Positions 46,037 to 57,057 of a stretch of 64,000 nucleotides of DNA are shown piece after piece. A program made the position numbers and the translations under genes. This DNA comes from Pyrenophora tritici-repentis (Eukaryota; Ascomycota; Dothideomycetes; Pleosporales; Pleosporaceae): assembly GCF_003171515.1 (NCBI RefSeq), contig NC_089392.1:1612001-1676000 (forward strand). Direction: 5' to 3'. The first letter of the stretch is position 1. Every line of letters begins with the position of its first letter. The notes below the pieces were generated by a model. It saw only the letters and a list, made by a program, of their open reading frames with translations. It did not search any database and was not told the DNA's origin.

Positions 46037-47233
46037 ATGAGCTCCCCCGGGGATACTGACATGACGACGAACGATTCGAACCAGCTGTTACAGTCGCTAC
46101 TACAGAGACTTGAAGACATGAGCACTAGGATGGAGAGGCTGGAAGCACCATCGCACGAGCTACCTCAAACGCCTGGTCACAATACAGACGCCACCACTGA
46201 TCCAACGCCAACCTCCGAGACTTCGAACACATCTGTGCCTATAACCCCAAAGCCGCGGCACAGCTTACCCCACCCGCCTACGTTTGGTGGAAACAAATCA
46301 CAATGGCGAGGATGGAAGCTAGAGATGGAGGGCAAGATCGAAGAAGACGCGCAAGCTATTGGAAGCCTAAAAGCTCAGCTACGCTACGTCTACATGCGTC
46401 TTGATGGGGCAGCGAAAACCAACGTTACAACATACTACGAGATACAAGTTAAAGAAGAATCGCCAAACCCTTTCAAGCTGCTTGACCGCCTTGAACTCCT
46501 CTACGGCGAACGAAATCGGAAGGAGAAAGCCATTCAGAACCTCTACTCTATACGCCAGAAGGACGACGAGACGTTTATTTCCTTCTATCCACGGTTTGAG
46601 AAAGAGATGGCCAACGCTGACGCAGAAAGCTGGCCTGAGCATACGAAGATATCCTACTTACGCAATGCATTAAGTGGTAGGATAAAGGATAGGCTTGTTG
46701 GTACATCAGGAGCAGAAACAAGCACATACGCAAGGTTCGCTCAGAAGTGTGCAGATCTTAGCAACGACATGGAGTTGTTCGGCCAATGGACGAAAACAAC
46801 CCGCCGTTACGGTAGCCGAACTGCTGAAAATGCACCAACCTATGAACCACCAGCAAAATCAAATAATGCCACGCTCACAGCAGTTTCCCCCGAAGACATG
46901 ATGGAATGGGAACCTACGCAGCCTACAACTACCCAAGTGAACGCTGTCGGCCTCCGCGGCAAGACCAACATGAATGGATATCCATCTAGGCGTCCCGAAG
47001 ACCGAGAACTTATTGGAAAACGAGCAAAATGGGTCAACCAAGAGGAAATCGATGCTCGACGCCAGGAACGACGCTGCCTCCGATGCGGCCGCAACAATTG
47101 CCGAATAGCTACATGCCCGTTAGCAGCCGCTCTACGACCAACTCACGTTAGCGTCAAGACAGCAAAGAGTACTGTGGTCACCAAGGCAGCTGTAGAGGAG
47201 GAAGATCCAGAAGACTCCGAAGCAGAGCAATAG
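46037..47233 (+). CDS. gag: Gypsy gag protein
   Basis: 398 aa structural protein of the retrotransposon, forming virus-like particles in the cytoplasm. The gag core starts near HPPTFGGNKSQWRGWKLEME. The C-terminus has one zinc knuckle, CLRCGRNNCRIATC (about residues 347-360), spaced CX2CX4CX4C: the usual His is Cys. A helical N-terminus (LLQSLLQRLEDMSTRMERLE) may multimerise. It ends with TAG (CAA TAG GAA); pol continues in the same frame. Confidence 0.92.
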   Translation: MSSPGDTDMTTNDSNQLLQSLLQRLEDMSTRMERLEAPSHELPQTPGHNTDATTDPTPTSETSNTSVPITPKPRHSLPHPPTFGGNKSQWRGWKLEMEGKIEEDAQAIGSLKAQLRYVYMRLDGAAKTNVTTYYEIQVKEESPNPFKLLDRLELLYGERNRKEKAIQNLYSIRQKDDETFISFYPRFEKEMANADAESWPEHTKISYLRNALSGRIKDRLVGTSGAETSTYARFAQKCADLSNDMELFGQWTKTTRRYGSRTAENAPTYEPPAKSNNATLTAVSPEDMMEWEPTQPTTTQVNAVGLRGKTNMNGYPSRRPEDRELIGKRAKWVNQEEIDARRQERRCLRCGRNNCRIATCPLAAALRPTHVSVKTAKSTVVTKAAVEEEDPEDSEAEQ

Positions 47234-47281
47234 GAACACGCGGCAGCTCAGAAAGAATGGAAAGAGACCGGAAAGCAAAAG

Positions 47282-50200
47282 ATGGATAGCGATCCCTTTG
47301 TACTGGACGTTAGACTTAATGGAACTGACTTTGTCACTGGACTTGTTGACTCAGGTTGCCTTTGCTATTCTGCCATTAATGAACAACTCTTTCGATCTCT
47401 GAGACTGCCATCAATCAAGATAGCCCCGCGCCAGCTAGAGGAAGCAGCTGGGAAGAACGCAGAACCAAGTACTGTCCTAGATACAGTTACTTACGCCTCG
47501 ATAGACATAGACGGCCACCAGCAGAAACGCGTCTTCTTCTACGTTGTACCTGGCCTAACTTACGACGTGATCCTAGGAAAGCCCTGGTTAGAAGATGCCG
47601 ACGTCACAATTTCGGCCAAACAAGGCTGCCTAGATATCGGCGCGTCAAACATCCGCGCATGGAACCACAAGAAAGCGTCATACAAGCCACCACTAATGAA
47701 GGCTACTCAGGTGATGGCTTCCGCATTCATGGCGGAGGTGAGAAGAAGCCGTAGGAAGAACAAAGGAGACGGTATTGCGCTCGACACTGGACTGTTCGCT
47801 GTTTCCATCGCCGACATTGAGAAAGCTTTGAAACCGCGCAAACGATCCGATCCAAAGACGAAGCTCCCACCCCAGTACCACCAATGGCTGAAGGCTTTCG
47901 ACCATTTCCTAGCTGAGAAACTTCCCCCACATCGTAAAGGCGTTGATCTCCACATTGAGATTGAAAAGGATCAAGACGGAAACGAGAAGACCATTCCATG
48001 GGGTCCGCTCTACGGCATGAGCCGAGAAGAGTTACTAGTGCTTAGGAAAACTCTCACCGAGCTGTTAGACAAGGATTTTATCCGCGCAAGTAACTCTCCC
48101 GCAGCTGCACCCGTCCTGATGGTCAAAAAGCCAGGAGGGGCATCCGATTTTGCGTTGACTACCGAGGCTTGAACAACATCACCAGGAAGGACCGTTACCC
48201 TCTGCCTCTATTCACAGAAACACTGAGAAATGTAGCTAAAGCTAAATGGTTCACAAAACTTGACGTTATCGCAGCCTTCCACAAGATCCGTGTGGCCAAA
48301 GGAGAAGAATGGAAGACAGCTTTCCGAACAAGATACGGCCTATTCGAATGGCGGGTTGCTCCCTTCGGACTAACAGGAGCACCAGCCGCATTTCAACGCT
48401 ACGTAAATGGTGTTCTACAGGATTACCTTGACGACTTTGTTTCAGCCTACGTTGACGACATCTTAATCTACTCGTCAGGATCGCTTCAGGATCACAGAGA
48501 GAAGGTTGGAAAGGTTCTTCAACGCCTTATAGACGCTGGACTGCAGATTGATATCGACAAGTGCGAGTTCGAGACTAAACGAGTCAAATACCTCGGGTAC
48601 ATTGTGGAAGCAGAAGTGGGCATTCGAGTTGATCCTGAAAAGATTATCGCAATCCGCGAATGGGCTACACCAACGTCAGTTAAGGCTATCCGAGCATTTA
48701 TTGGTTTTGCCAACTTTTACCGAGTTTTTATACCAAACTTCTCGGACATTGCTGAACCGCTTATCAACCTAACTAAGAAAGAGATGGTTTTTCATTGGGA
48801 CGAGGCTTGCAATCAAGCATTTGAAACGATTAAGGAACTTCTCATTACAGCACCAATACTCGGCCATTTTGATCCAGAGAAGGACACCTTGGTAGAAGCC
48901 GACTCCTCAGGACATGCAACTGGCGGCCTATTGCTGCAGAAGGACAAGAACAACAACTGGCAACCCGTTGCCTACTACTCAAAGAAGCACTCACCAACAG
49001 AGGCCAATTATCCAATTCATGACAAGGAGCTTCTAGCTATTGTTCGTTGCTTAGAAGCATGGGCTCCTGAACTACGTATGGTTAGGAAGTTCACAGTTCT
49101 GACGGACCACAAGAACCTTCAATACTTCTACCGCGAACGACAGCTGTCTGAAAGACAAGTACGTTGGTCAGAGTTTCTCTCACGATTCGACTTCTCCCTG
49201 GAATGGAAACCTGGAAAGACTATGGGAAAACCTGACGCCCTGTCACGACGAGAACAAGACCTACCCGCCAACTACGACGATGAACGAATACGGTCTCGAT
49301 TTATCCGTCTTTTCCAGAGCAAGCACTTGCAGAGTGTTCAAATCCAGTCCCTGTCGTCCGAGGAGATTGACTTCACAGAAGAGATACGCATGTTTGAGGA
49401 CCAGGACATGCAAAATCTCTGGCACCGAAGCCGCCAAGAGGATAAGCTTTATCAGGAGCTCACTACGCTGGTAGCAAACAAGGAGCGGAACCTCCCTACC
49501 AAACTTCAGAAGGAGAAGTCAGTGAGTATAGCAGAATGCACCCTAGACGAGAGAGGCCTGTTGCGATTTCGAGACCGGATATGGATCCCTGACTGCGAAC
49601 CACTTCGCACACGAATTATTCAAAATATTCACGACTCGCATATCACCGGCCATCCTGGACGAGATCTTACCTACTCAATCTTATCAAGGCAGTTCTTCTG
49701 GTCAGGTGTAGCAAGCGACGTGCGACGCTTTGTCCGTAACTGCGAGATTTGCGGGAGGAATACGATATGGAGAGAGACAAAGAAGGGCCTCCTTAAACCG
49801 CTACCGATCCCAGAACGTATATGGGGAGAACTTTCAATCGATTTTATTACGGACTTGCCGCCATCTGGACGCGATGACGCAACGAACTGCATGGTGGTCA
49901 CTGATCGGCTGACAAAGGGAGTTGAACTGGAAGGCATGCACGATATCTCGGCAGAAGCAGTAGCACAACGGCTTTTAGAACGGCATTACCCTATTCATGG
50001 TATTCCAACGGCAATTACGAGCGATAGAGGACCACAATTCGTCAGCGATCTTTGGAGGCATTTCTGTAAACTCCTCAGCGTTGAGCAACGCCTGTCGACT
50101 GCCTATCATCCGCAAACCGATGGTGCAACAGAGCGAATGAACCAAGAGATTGAGAAGATGATTCGAATCTGGGCCACCTACACGCAAGAAAATTGGCTAG

Positions 50201-50915
50201 CACTTTTACCTATCGTTATGGGAGCAATCAACAATCGCGAGGCCTCATCTACTGGCCTAAGCCCCTTCTATTTTATGCACGGATATCACAATGAACCCAT
50301 TCAGCTGGTAGAGGATCGAACTATTCAGGACCGACCAAAGAGAGACGGCGAAGCACTGGCAGAAGGCTTCCTTAAAAGACTCCAAGACGCAACAGAGTGG
50401 GCCCAAGCTGCGATCGCGATAACACAAGAGAAACAGCAACATCAAGCTAACAAGACAAGAACAGCAGCGCCCCAATACAAGGAGGGAGACTGGGTGTTTT
50501 TGAACCTTAGAAACGTGAAGACAACACGACCTTCCAAGAAGCTAGACTGGTTGCATGGAAAGTACAAAGTCTTGAGGCAGGTCAACTCCCACTCTTATCA
50601 ACTTGACGTTCCGGGAAGATCCATCCTGTCTTCCACGTAGACCTGCTTCGCTACGCGCCTAACGACTCTCTCCCATCGCAGAAGGTTGGAGACACTCAGC
50701 CAGGGCCTATACTTGTAGATGGAGACGAGCTATGGCTGGTTGAACGTATTCTGGGCGAACGCACAACAAGGCAGGGAGGGAAAGAAATCAAGGAGGCATA
50801 TGTGAAGTGGGTGGACTATACTGAACCGACATGGGAACCTGTGAGTAACGTACTAAAGACTGACGCTTGGAGGAAATGGAGAAAACTACGCGCTAAAGGG
50901 AAAGGAGGGGGGTAA
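47282..50915 (+). pseudogene. pol: Gypsy pol polyprotein, two frame breaks
   Basis: Order: protease with DSG at residues 23-25 (LVDSGCLCYS); reverse transcriptase (YVDD at about 48449); RNase H (ADSSGHATGG, DKELLAI, LTDHKNL); integrase with HHCC zinc motif (HDSHITGHPG, CEICG) and D-D-E (SIDFITD, TSDRGPQF, GATERMNQE); and a chromodomain (about 50730-50850, VKWVDYTEPTWEP). The frame breaks after a short G run at 48137-48140 in the first part of reverse transcriptase, and again near 50616 between integrase and chromodomain. Each looks like loss of one base in a homopolymer. The last frame stops at TAA 50913-50915, one base before the 3' LTR. Confidence 0.9.
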
Positions 50916-51103
50916 TGTAACGGGCTGAGCCTCGAGTCACATGACTAGGCTGCTAGCCTAGTCGCTTCCCCGGCAACGTGAGGGCCGTGCGCCAACCCAA
51001 ACAAAGCAGGCTCGCCGCTTGCGTCTTACCTTCTTTCTTCATCTTGACTGTAAATAGCATCTGGACTAGGTAGCTGGAATACAGTCCCTACAGACCGTTC
51101 ACA
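50916..51103 (+). repeat. 3' LTR of Gypsy element
   Basis: 188 bp, identical by eye to the 5' LTR. Preceded by the polypurine tract at 50895-50912. Confidence 0.95.
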
Positions 51104-52765
51104 ACTACCTCACGTCTCACACCACTCCACAGCGACAAGTCGATCACTGAAGATGACTCGATGGGTGTTTCGACATTTATTGCACAACCGGAGTGTTTTC
51201 GATCTTCGGCCCTCGAGTATTCCGACGGTGAAGACATCCTTGTTGTCGAGGAAGAGATCATTGCAATAGAAGACCTCTCGACTGCGCAAGGTCAAGTTGC
51301 TGATCCTGAGGCATTTTTGGACACTATGGATTGCACTAGTGCCGAGAATGGTTGTGCTTTGTCTGTAGTGTCGAGCGCTGGCTTTGGAGGCAGCGATTCT
51401 GACATACCTGATCGCGTACAGAGGCTGGTGGATACACCAGAATCGCTCAGCTCTACCGCAAAAAACCCAGAACCCGAAGGCCGTAGCAAGTCCTATTCCC
51501 CAAGGAAGTCTTCTAGACGCCCTTTCATGAATTCTTATCAGTCTCTAGGCCCAAGCATCATGTTTGCCTCATTGTTCGGTACAGAGCCTATCTCAGCCTA
51601 TTACACTGTTCCGAATTATCCTTCCACTCATGAGGCTTCTGGAACATCGCACACGGTCCATTCAGAGTCTTTGTTATATCAGGATGTCGAAAACGCTCTC
51701 AATACTGCCGATGTTACCACAGACGCAGACTCTGAACCGGTAGGAGCGGGCAAGTTGGAGTCCACAGACTTTCGCAGCTCTGACCCATCATCCGAAGAAG
51801 TTTGTGTCCCATTCGCTGGAAAGATGGCACTCTTGCAAGCTATGGCTACTGATCCCGTGCTGGATGGCGTAGTGTTTTGCAAAGATGATACCAACCCAAT
51901 ACTGTATGAGCAAGAGCCTATCCCAGATATCGACCCAGACTTCTCGGATGATGAAGAGGACTATCTGCATACGTACAATGCCCTAGTTTCTATATCAGCC
52001 ACTTCATCACCTCCGGTTTTGTATGATAAAAAGCCTATCCCAGACGTCGACCCAGACTGTTCCGATGATGAGGACTACTTGCGTACGTGCAATGCCCTAG
52101 CTTCCTCATCACCCCCTACACCATCTCCAGGTAAGGGAGTTGGAGGCGGGTTCTTCAGCCTCGGCACTGTCTTGAGGAAGACTTTCATAAGCTATCACGA
52201 GTCCGGTGGGCCAGATACACCTAAGTCTGATGTTTCCATTGCCTTTAGAAATTCTTCTCAGTCTTCTCGGGTGTCTGATTCGTCAACTGACTTCCACATG
52301 AACAACACGTTCTTGGGAAGCACCTCCGCTCGCGACTTGCTTGACCGCGCGACATCAGGATACAATGGCATGGTCTCTCGGAAGGCAATTGCTGCAGCTT
52401 TCGTTCGATGTGTTGCGGATGAACACGCAGATATGCGCTCTGTGAGTCCCGGTGTAGATGCACCTGGTGTTACTTTCATCACGGAGAACGACGTTGACCA
52501 ATGCATGTCATTTGAGACTCAACGTCGCGCAAAGCTCGGCTATACATTACTTTTCAAGTTTTTGAAGATGATTGAGTTTGACGATGCGGCCATGGCTACC
52601 GACACCGATTTCCTTGATGCGTGGCGCAAAGCCGCTCTGGAGTCACGCGAGCTTACAAAGTCTGCGAAGAATAGCCCTGCGTCGCGTGCAGCACGTCGCA
52701 TCTCCCAATCTCGCTCTGAATCTGAGCAGTCTCGTGGCCGACCTCGCGTGCGTCCTGCCGCTTAA

Positions 52766-53172
52766 GTCTCATCAGTCTGACTTTGTTCGTTCTCTCTCAT
52801 GTTGCTCCTTCATGCAACCACTGTGTCAAACGATGTATGCCGGCTAGCCGCGGGAGTTTCTTTCTGTGATTTACAGCGTTTTTGGATATATTCCGGGGAA
52901 CAAAGTTCATGATTTCAGCATATTTGGATGGGTTTCAGAGTATTGGTCAAGTGGAGTTAACGTAGCATCATACCCCAGGATTGTTATCTTTCGGCGTTCT
53001 TTGGGCCACGACCACATTCCTACATGTATGATAGAAAATTAGGTGGAAATTACTTTATTTTGTTATTTTGGTTTGGTTACATAGCTTAGTGGGTAATGTG
53101 CAGGTTCTTTCGTCCATCGAATAATCATTGTACTCCCCAATCCATTCCATCTCAGCAGATCGTCTTTGTGCA
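52766..53172. other. Intergenic, AT-rich, no gene seen
   Basis: 3' side of the split gene. No supported features. Confidence 0.45.
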
Positions 53173-53503
53173 ATGCGATTCCGGTCCGCATCAGAATACC
53201 TTCAAGAGGCTTCTTCTATATTCAAATTGATTCCAGTGTCAGCCTTACCTTTGCACATCGGACCGACCTCTTCAAATATGCGTATCATACATTCCTCCTT
53301 GAGCCCTCGTTGGATATCTTCCGCTCAACTACTTCGACATCGCCCCCACTGAGTGCCTAATCTGCCTAGAAAACGATGTCGGACCTACGGTCAAAACGAC
53401 CTGCAATCATATTTTCCATGAAGCTTGCTTGTTGGCTTGGCTGTGGACTCCCGAATGCGTTGTACAATACAACGCATATCTGTACTGCCGCGCCTGTGTT
53501 TAG
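53173..53503 (+). pseudogene. RING-finger gene remnant
   Basis: The ATG opens MRFRSASEYLQEASSIFKLI, a start common to small fungal RING proteins. The RING itself lies downstream in another frame: CLICLENDVGPTV, TCNHIFHEACLLAWL, YCRAC, ending at TAG about 53503. The frames differ by one base and no good intron joins them, so it is read as frameshifted. An unseen intron could rescue it. Confidence 0.45.
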
Positions 53504-53936
53504 TCGGCCATTCCAAAGAGATAGGACGCGAGGATTTGGCTAGTCGTCTCGAGCGACGGTTATTGCGCTGCAAAAGTCACACACGTCGATTAGGTTCTTC
53601 GCAACCTAGACCTGAAGTTTTAGTCATTTCTACACGTGTGTGGGAATGGGAGCATGTAGTGATATGATGTAATCAGGGTTAAGAGAGTTCTTTTCTAGAT
53701 TGTAGCTGAAGGATTTCTGTTATTTTTGTCAACCTCGAAAAGGTTATCTATGTGAATATGAGAAAAGTCTATGGGCATGTGTTCTTATCATGGTTACTTG
53801 TTTCATACTATCCGTTTTTGGATCTTCTAGGTGATTGCATTGCGTAGCAGATGACTTGAAATATTACGTCATTCGCCCGCAAGATGTCGCTGAACCATGG
53901 TACAACTCGCCGCACCATTTTGAATTGGGATAAAAG

Positions 53937-54527
53937 ATGCCGGAGGACACATCGATCTTCTCAAACTACCACAAAGAAAGATATTTGTTACGAGGAACGC
54001 ACAATCCAATTACCGGAATCATGACTGAATATATCAACAGGAGATTGTCTAGCTTTACTTTGACTCCCGAAGCTCCGCAACGAACATTCCGAATCACCGC
54101 ACTCGTTGCACCCACCTCAAAAGAATCTCCTACACCCAATTTGACCTTCAAAAAACCCCCCTTCTTGGGTACCATCCGCGAGACTGTCACTTTTGACATA
54201 GAGCATGATAAGCTCCCCCCGTCTTTTCGCTGCAGTTGCCTAGGAAATGGAAACATATGCAAGGCGCCATGGTTCCAGGAACACTACGTCGTCGACTGGG
54301 CTGCTGGTAGTACATTGGCAAAAAAGGAGCAAATTGTACACGGTATAAAGATGGTTGCGGTGAAGAAAGGCACGTTGAGACAGTATGTCGGTTGGTGCGC
54401 TGGAGGGGTTGGATTGGAAATTTCTGAGACGGAAACACTGTATTCCATTGACGGTATCTGGGAGAAGATTCAAAAAGTCCCAGTATGTATGTATGTATGT
54501 ATGTATGTATTGTTTAACGTCCTATGA
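53937..54527 (+). CDS. Hypothetical protein
   Basis: 196 aa with no recognised domain. It starts MPEDTSIFSNYHKERYLLRG. No signal peptide or membrane segment. Cys residues (FRCSCLGNGNICKAPW) might bind a metal. The last 16 residues come from a GTAT microsatellite; GTATGT there is also a good intron donor after IQKVP, so the true C-terminus may be on an exon I did not find. Confidence 0.45.
   Translation: MPEDTSIFSNYHKERYLLRGTHNPITGIMTEYINRRLSSFTLTPEAPQRTFRITALVAPTSKESPTPNLTFKKPPFLGTIRETVTFDIEHDKLPPSFRCSCLGNGNICKAPWFQEHYVVDWAAGSTLAKKEQIVHGIKMVAVKKGTLRQYVGWCAGGVGLEISETETLYSIDGIWEKIQKVPVCMYVCMYVLFNVL
54483..54510 (+). repeat. GTAT microsatellite
   Basis: Seven GTAT units at the 3' end of the hypothetical gene at 53937. 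Confidence 0.9.
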
Positions 54528-55620
54528 AAGCCTCCCAGGGGGCATGAAAGACGGGTAGCGCCCTGTATGGTACTCAGGTGCTCCTATTCTTTGGGTGTTG
54601 GCAGTGTGTGCAGTCTGGTAGGGTAATTTCCGCCAGTTGAAAAGACTCTATCTAGGTTCTGGGCCGTGGGGCCAGGGATGTGTTGAGCAATGAAGCAGAG
54701 CTCTTGTTCTGGGGCTAGTGGGCATTAGGGTGGATCTCTTGTGTTCTGAGGCAGCTAAGTGCCGTAAGAGAGAGTAAGAAAAAGGTACGTGTGTGTGGAG
54801 AGCCGGTGCTCTGTCGAATCGGAGCCGTGGCTCTGCGCGAGGAAAGCCTTTGTACTAGGCTTGGCGATGCCTGTGTCGAAGGAGATAGGTGTAGTAGGAA
54901 GGCAGAGCCAGGCCTGTCCTTCTTCTTTATCTCTTAAAGTTGCGAATCTGTAAGGCCATGCTGGCTGCCTTATTTGCGGTCAAGAGCCAGTGCTCTATCG
55001 TGTAGGTGTCATGGCCCTGCATGAAGCAGGGACAGAAAAAGTCCCAGTTAGTGAAGGAACAGTTGAAAGATATTTGCGAATCTTCTGAGAATGATAGGAC
55101 CCACCAGAGGGCTTCATTGAAGGTTCATACCGTGCTTCTTTAGCAGGGGATAACGAGTGAGGAGACGACATCAGTGACGTACTGCAATCATCCTCGACGA
55201 CAAAGGGCTCCAAGAGGACCAGATCTGACTTTGTACACGTGCACAGGCTACCCGACGATACCTTTTCAATGAGAACTAAGCTATCTTGTCAACACGCCAT
55301 CGCCCTTTGCTCACAGCGTTTGTATCTTACGTTTGCGGATATCGCCGACACAAACGAGCATTGTTGATCTTCTCACACAACGCGCGCGTTAGTCTTTCAC
55401 AGCCCACTTACAGATCACATCAGCCGCACAGTCCCTAATTCACAAAGAAACCTTTGTTGGTGTGCCAAATCACTTGTCAAACTCTTCCCAGACTCGCTGC
55501 GTTGCCAAACGCACGCTAGTATCACAACGCGCAACCTCCACCCCACGGAAAATCACACACGTTACTCAGCAGCAGCGAGTACCTTGGATCCAATAGGCCT
55601 GCGGAAAGAATAATAAAGCT
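54528..55620. other. Non-coding, with small repeated hairpins
   Basis: No gene seen. Between 54799 and 54996 near-palindromes recur: AGAGCCGGTGCTCT (54799-54812), GGAGCCGTGGCTCT (54821-54834) and AGAGCCAGTGCTCT (54983-54996). The G/T-rich left part could be a decayed mobile element, but no ends were found. Confidence 0.4.
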
Positions 55621-56088
55621 ATGCCTTCAAGCCCATACTTCGATCCTCTCTGCGAAACCGAGCCCCACACTACCCTTTACACCCTAACTGTCTTCGTCCC
55701 CGAACGCCCCCCGCCACGCTGGATCCCAGCGTTCTTCACGCGAAAGGCCGTCAGATGCCCCAAGGATGGCTCAATGTACAGGATACCTCCCTCGGATAGG
55801 AACAAGGATCTGGACTGTTTCGAACACTGGGACCTTGAGGAAGTGCCTACCAAGACCGTGGTCATCAAGAGCGCGTGGTTTCCAGCAGAGATGCGGTGTG
55901 CGCATGTACAGCAGAGCAAATTGTGTCGAGAGGGATGCTATTTTCTAGAGAAGGGAGGCAAAGTGGCGCGGTGGTTTTGCAAAAGAGATGATTGCGAGGG
56001 ACATGTTTATTGTGGAAGGGTGCAAGAAGATGAGCATATGAGGAGCTGCTTCGGGAAAAGGGGGGCGAGGATGGTATGTGTACTATAG
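55621..56088 (+). CDS. Cys-rich hypothetical protein
   Basis: 155 aa with no signal peptide. Eleven Cys, most in the second half (MRCAHVQQSKLCREGCYF, WFCKRDDCEGHVYCG, RSCFG), a layout that suggests zinc binding. The N-terminus has VFVPERPPPRWIPAFF. Family not recognised. The stop overlaps no other gene; neighbours are unrelated. Confidence 0.5.
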   Translation: MPSSPYFDPLCETEPHTTLYTLTVFVPERPPPRWIPAFFTRKAVRCPKDGSMYRIPPSDRNKDLDCFEHWDLEEVPTKTVVIKSAWFPAEMRCAHVQQSKLCREGCYFLEKGGKVARWFCKRDDCEGHVYCGRVQEDEHMRSCFGKRGARMVCVL

Positions 56089-56280
56089 GCGTGATGGTAG
56101 TGGCTGTTACGGTTTGAATGCAGGAATCTTGTATGAAAAAAAAGCTAATGGCTCACATGTGGGAATAGAAGCTGGCATGATAGGTATGAATTGCTTAGCT
56201 GTGCATATGATTCAACAAGGGTATAAGCTATTAGAAAAATTATCGTGATACGGGTAATTGGGATCAATTCTCTCCAATTT

Positions 56281-57057
56281 CTACAAGAAGAATGCGGCAA
56301 GAGCAGCACCCATACCAGCCAACGCAGGCGCCATAATCACTGGTGCGCCACCGGTTGCCTCAGCAGGCTTTCCACCCGTCTGCGAAGGCGAGGAGCTGGC
56401 GCCAGCAGCGTTGGAAGCAGATCCAGTGGGAGATGGTGATTGCGAAGACTTGAATCCAGAGGCTGTGGCGGAAGCGCTGCCTGCTGAAGGTGTCGCAGCG
56501 GCCGAAGCACTGGGCAACAGGTCGTTTCCAGCGGTGATAACTACTGGGAAAGTTCCGAAGTAATCTTCAGGCAACGTGGTGGTCATGGAAAGCTCGAGAT
56601 CAGAGATACTAGAGCATAGGTCGGCATTGGATTGTGGTCCTGAGCAGACCGCGCTGATAGCAGATGCGAGACCGATCGTAGTCGCGGTGCAAGTGGCTGA
56701 CTTTGCGTCCGTGTTTTCACGGGAGCACGCACCAGAGATAGTGACTGCGAATCCCTCGTCGGTAGCTGCCGCTTCAAATCCATAGTAAGTGTTGCCTCCG
56801 ATCGTTATCGTTTGAGTCGGTTGAGCCTGAGGACAGGGAGTCAGTTCGCCTCACTAGCAGCCTCTACTCGTATTACAACTTACCATATCCGTTAACCCGG
56901 AGTAATCGAGAGAAAGAACTGTGCGATCCTTGTTCACGCTGATGACAGAGGCAGAGAAAGAAGCCTGCGAATCCTGCAGGCCAGGCATCCACGCAGAGGT
57001 AGTCATCTGTGCCGTCGCAAGCGAGGTGAAAAGAGCTGCGGAAAGAACCTTGGACAT
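56281..57057 (-). CDS. Secreted GPI-anchor-type surface protein
   Basis: Two exons, 56884-57057 and 56281-56826, with a 57-bp intron (GTAAGT, acceptor CTCAG) in phase 0. The product is 239 aa. It has a signal peptide (MSKVLSAALFTSLATAQ), a Cys-containing globular part (ISGACSRENTDAKSATC, AVCSGPQ, ADLCSS), then a Ser/Ala/Thr-rich stalk and a hydrophobic end (PVIMAPALAGMGAALAAFFL). That is the pattern of a cell-wall or membrane GPI protein. Specific role unknown. Confidence 0.8.

Larger units (their letters stand above)
45712..51103 (+). mobile_element. Ty3/Gypsy chromovirus-type LTR retrotransposon (5392 bp)
   Basis: Complete element with two identical 188-bp LTRs (by-eye comparison), an exact ACTAC duplication (45707-45711, 51104-51108), a primer site next to the left LTR, and gag, protease, reverse transcriptase, RNase H, integrase and chromodomain in that order. 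The polypurine tract AAAGGGAAAGGAGGGGGG is at 50895-50912. Identical LTRs mean a recent insertion. No dense C-to-T change typical of RIP is seen. Pol has two one-base frame breaks, so this copy may be inactive unless they are sequence errors. Confidence 0.96.
45407..52765 (+). pseudogene. Orphan Ser/acidic gene split by Gypsy element
   Basis: Host coding blocks are 45407-45711 and 51109-52765. A 5.4-kb retrotransposon with duplication ACTAC lies between. Without the element and one TSD copy the frame is continuous (1962 nt, 653 aa), passing through SQLTTTSRLTPLHSDKSITE. The left block now ends 13 nt into the LTR at TGA; the right block keeps an ATG at 51161 that could start a 534-aa product. 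The protein begins very basic (KSKPKPKPKHSKASKKEK), then is acidic and Ser-rich, with a tandem motif (PIPDIDPDFSDDEEDYLHTY / PIPDVDPDCSDDEDYLRTC). It ends in a helical domain (AIAAAFVRCVADEH, LLFKFLKMIEF) and an Arg/Ser tail. The end resembles the protein at 2098. Function unknown. Confidence 0.85.

Noticed and set aside
45822..46125. Minus-strand ORFs of repeated FCVFCV / RILRIL
   Set aside because: They are only the reverse reading of the 9-bp minisatellite in the Gypsy leader.
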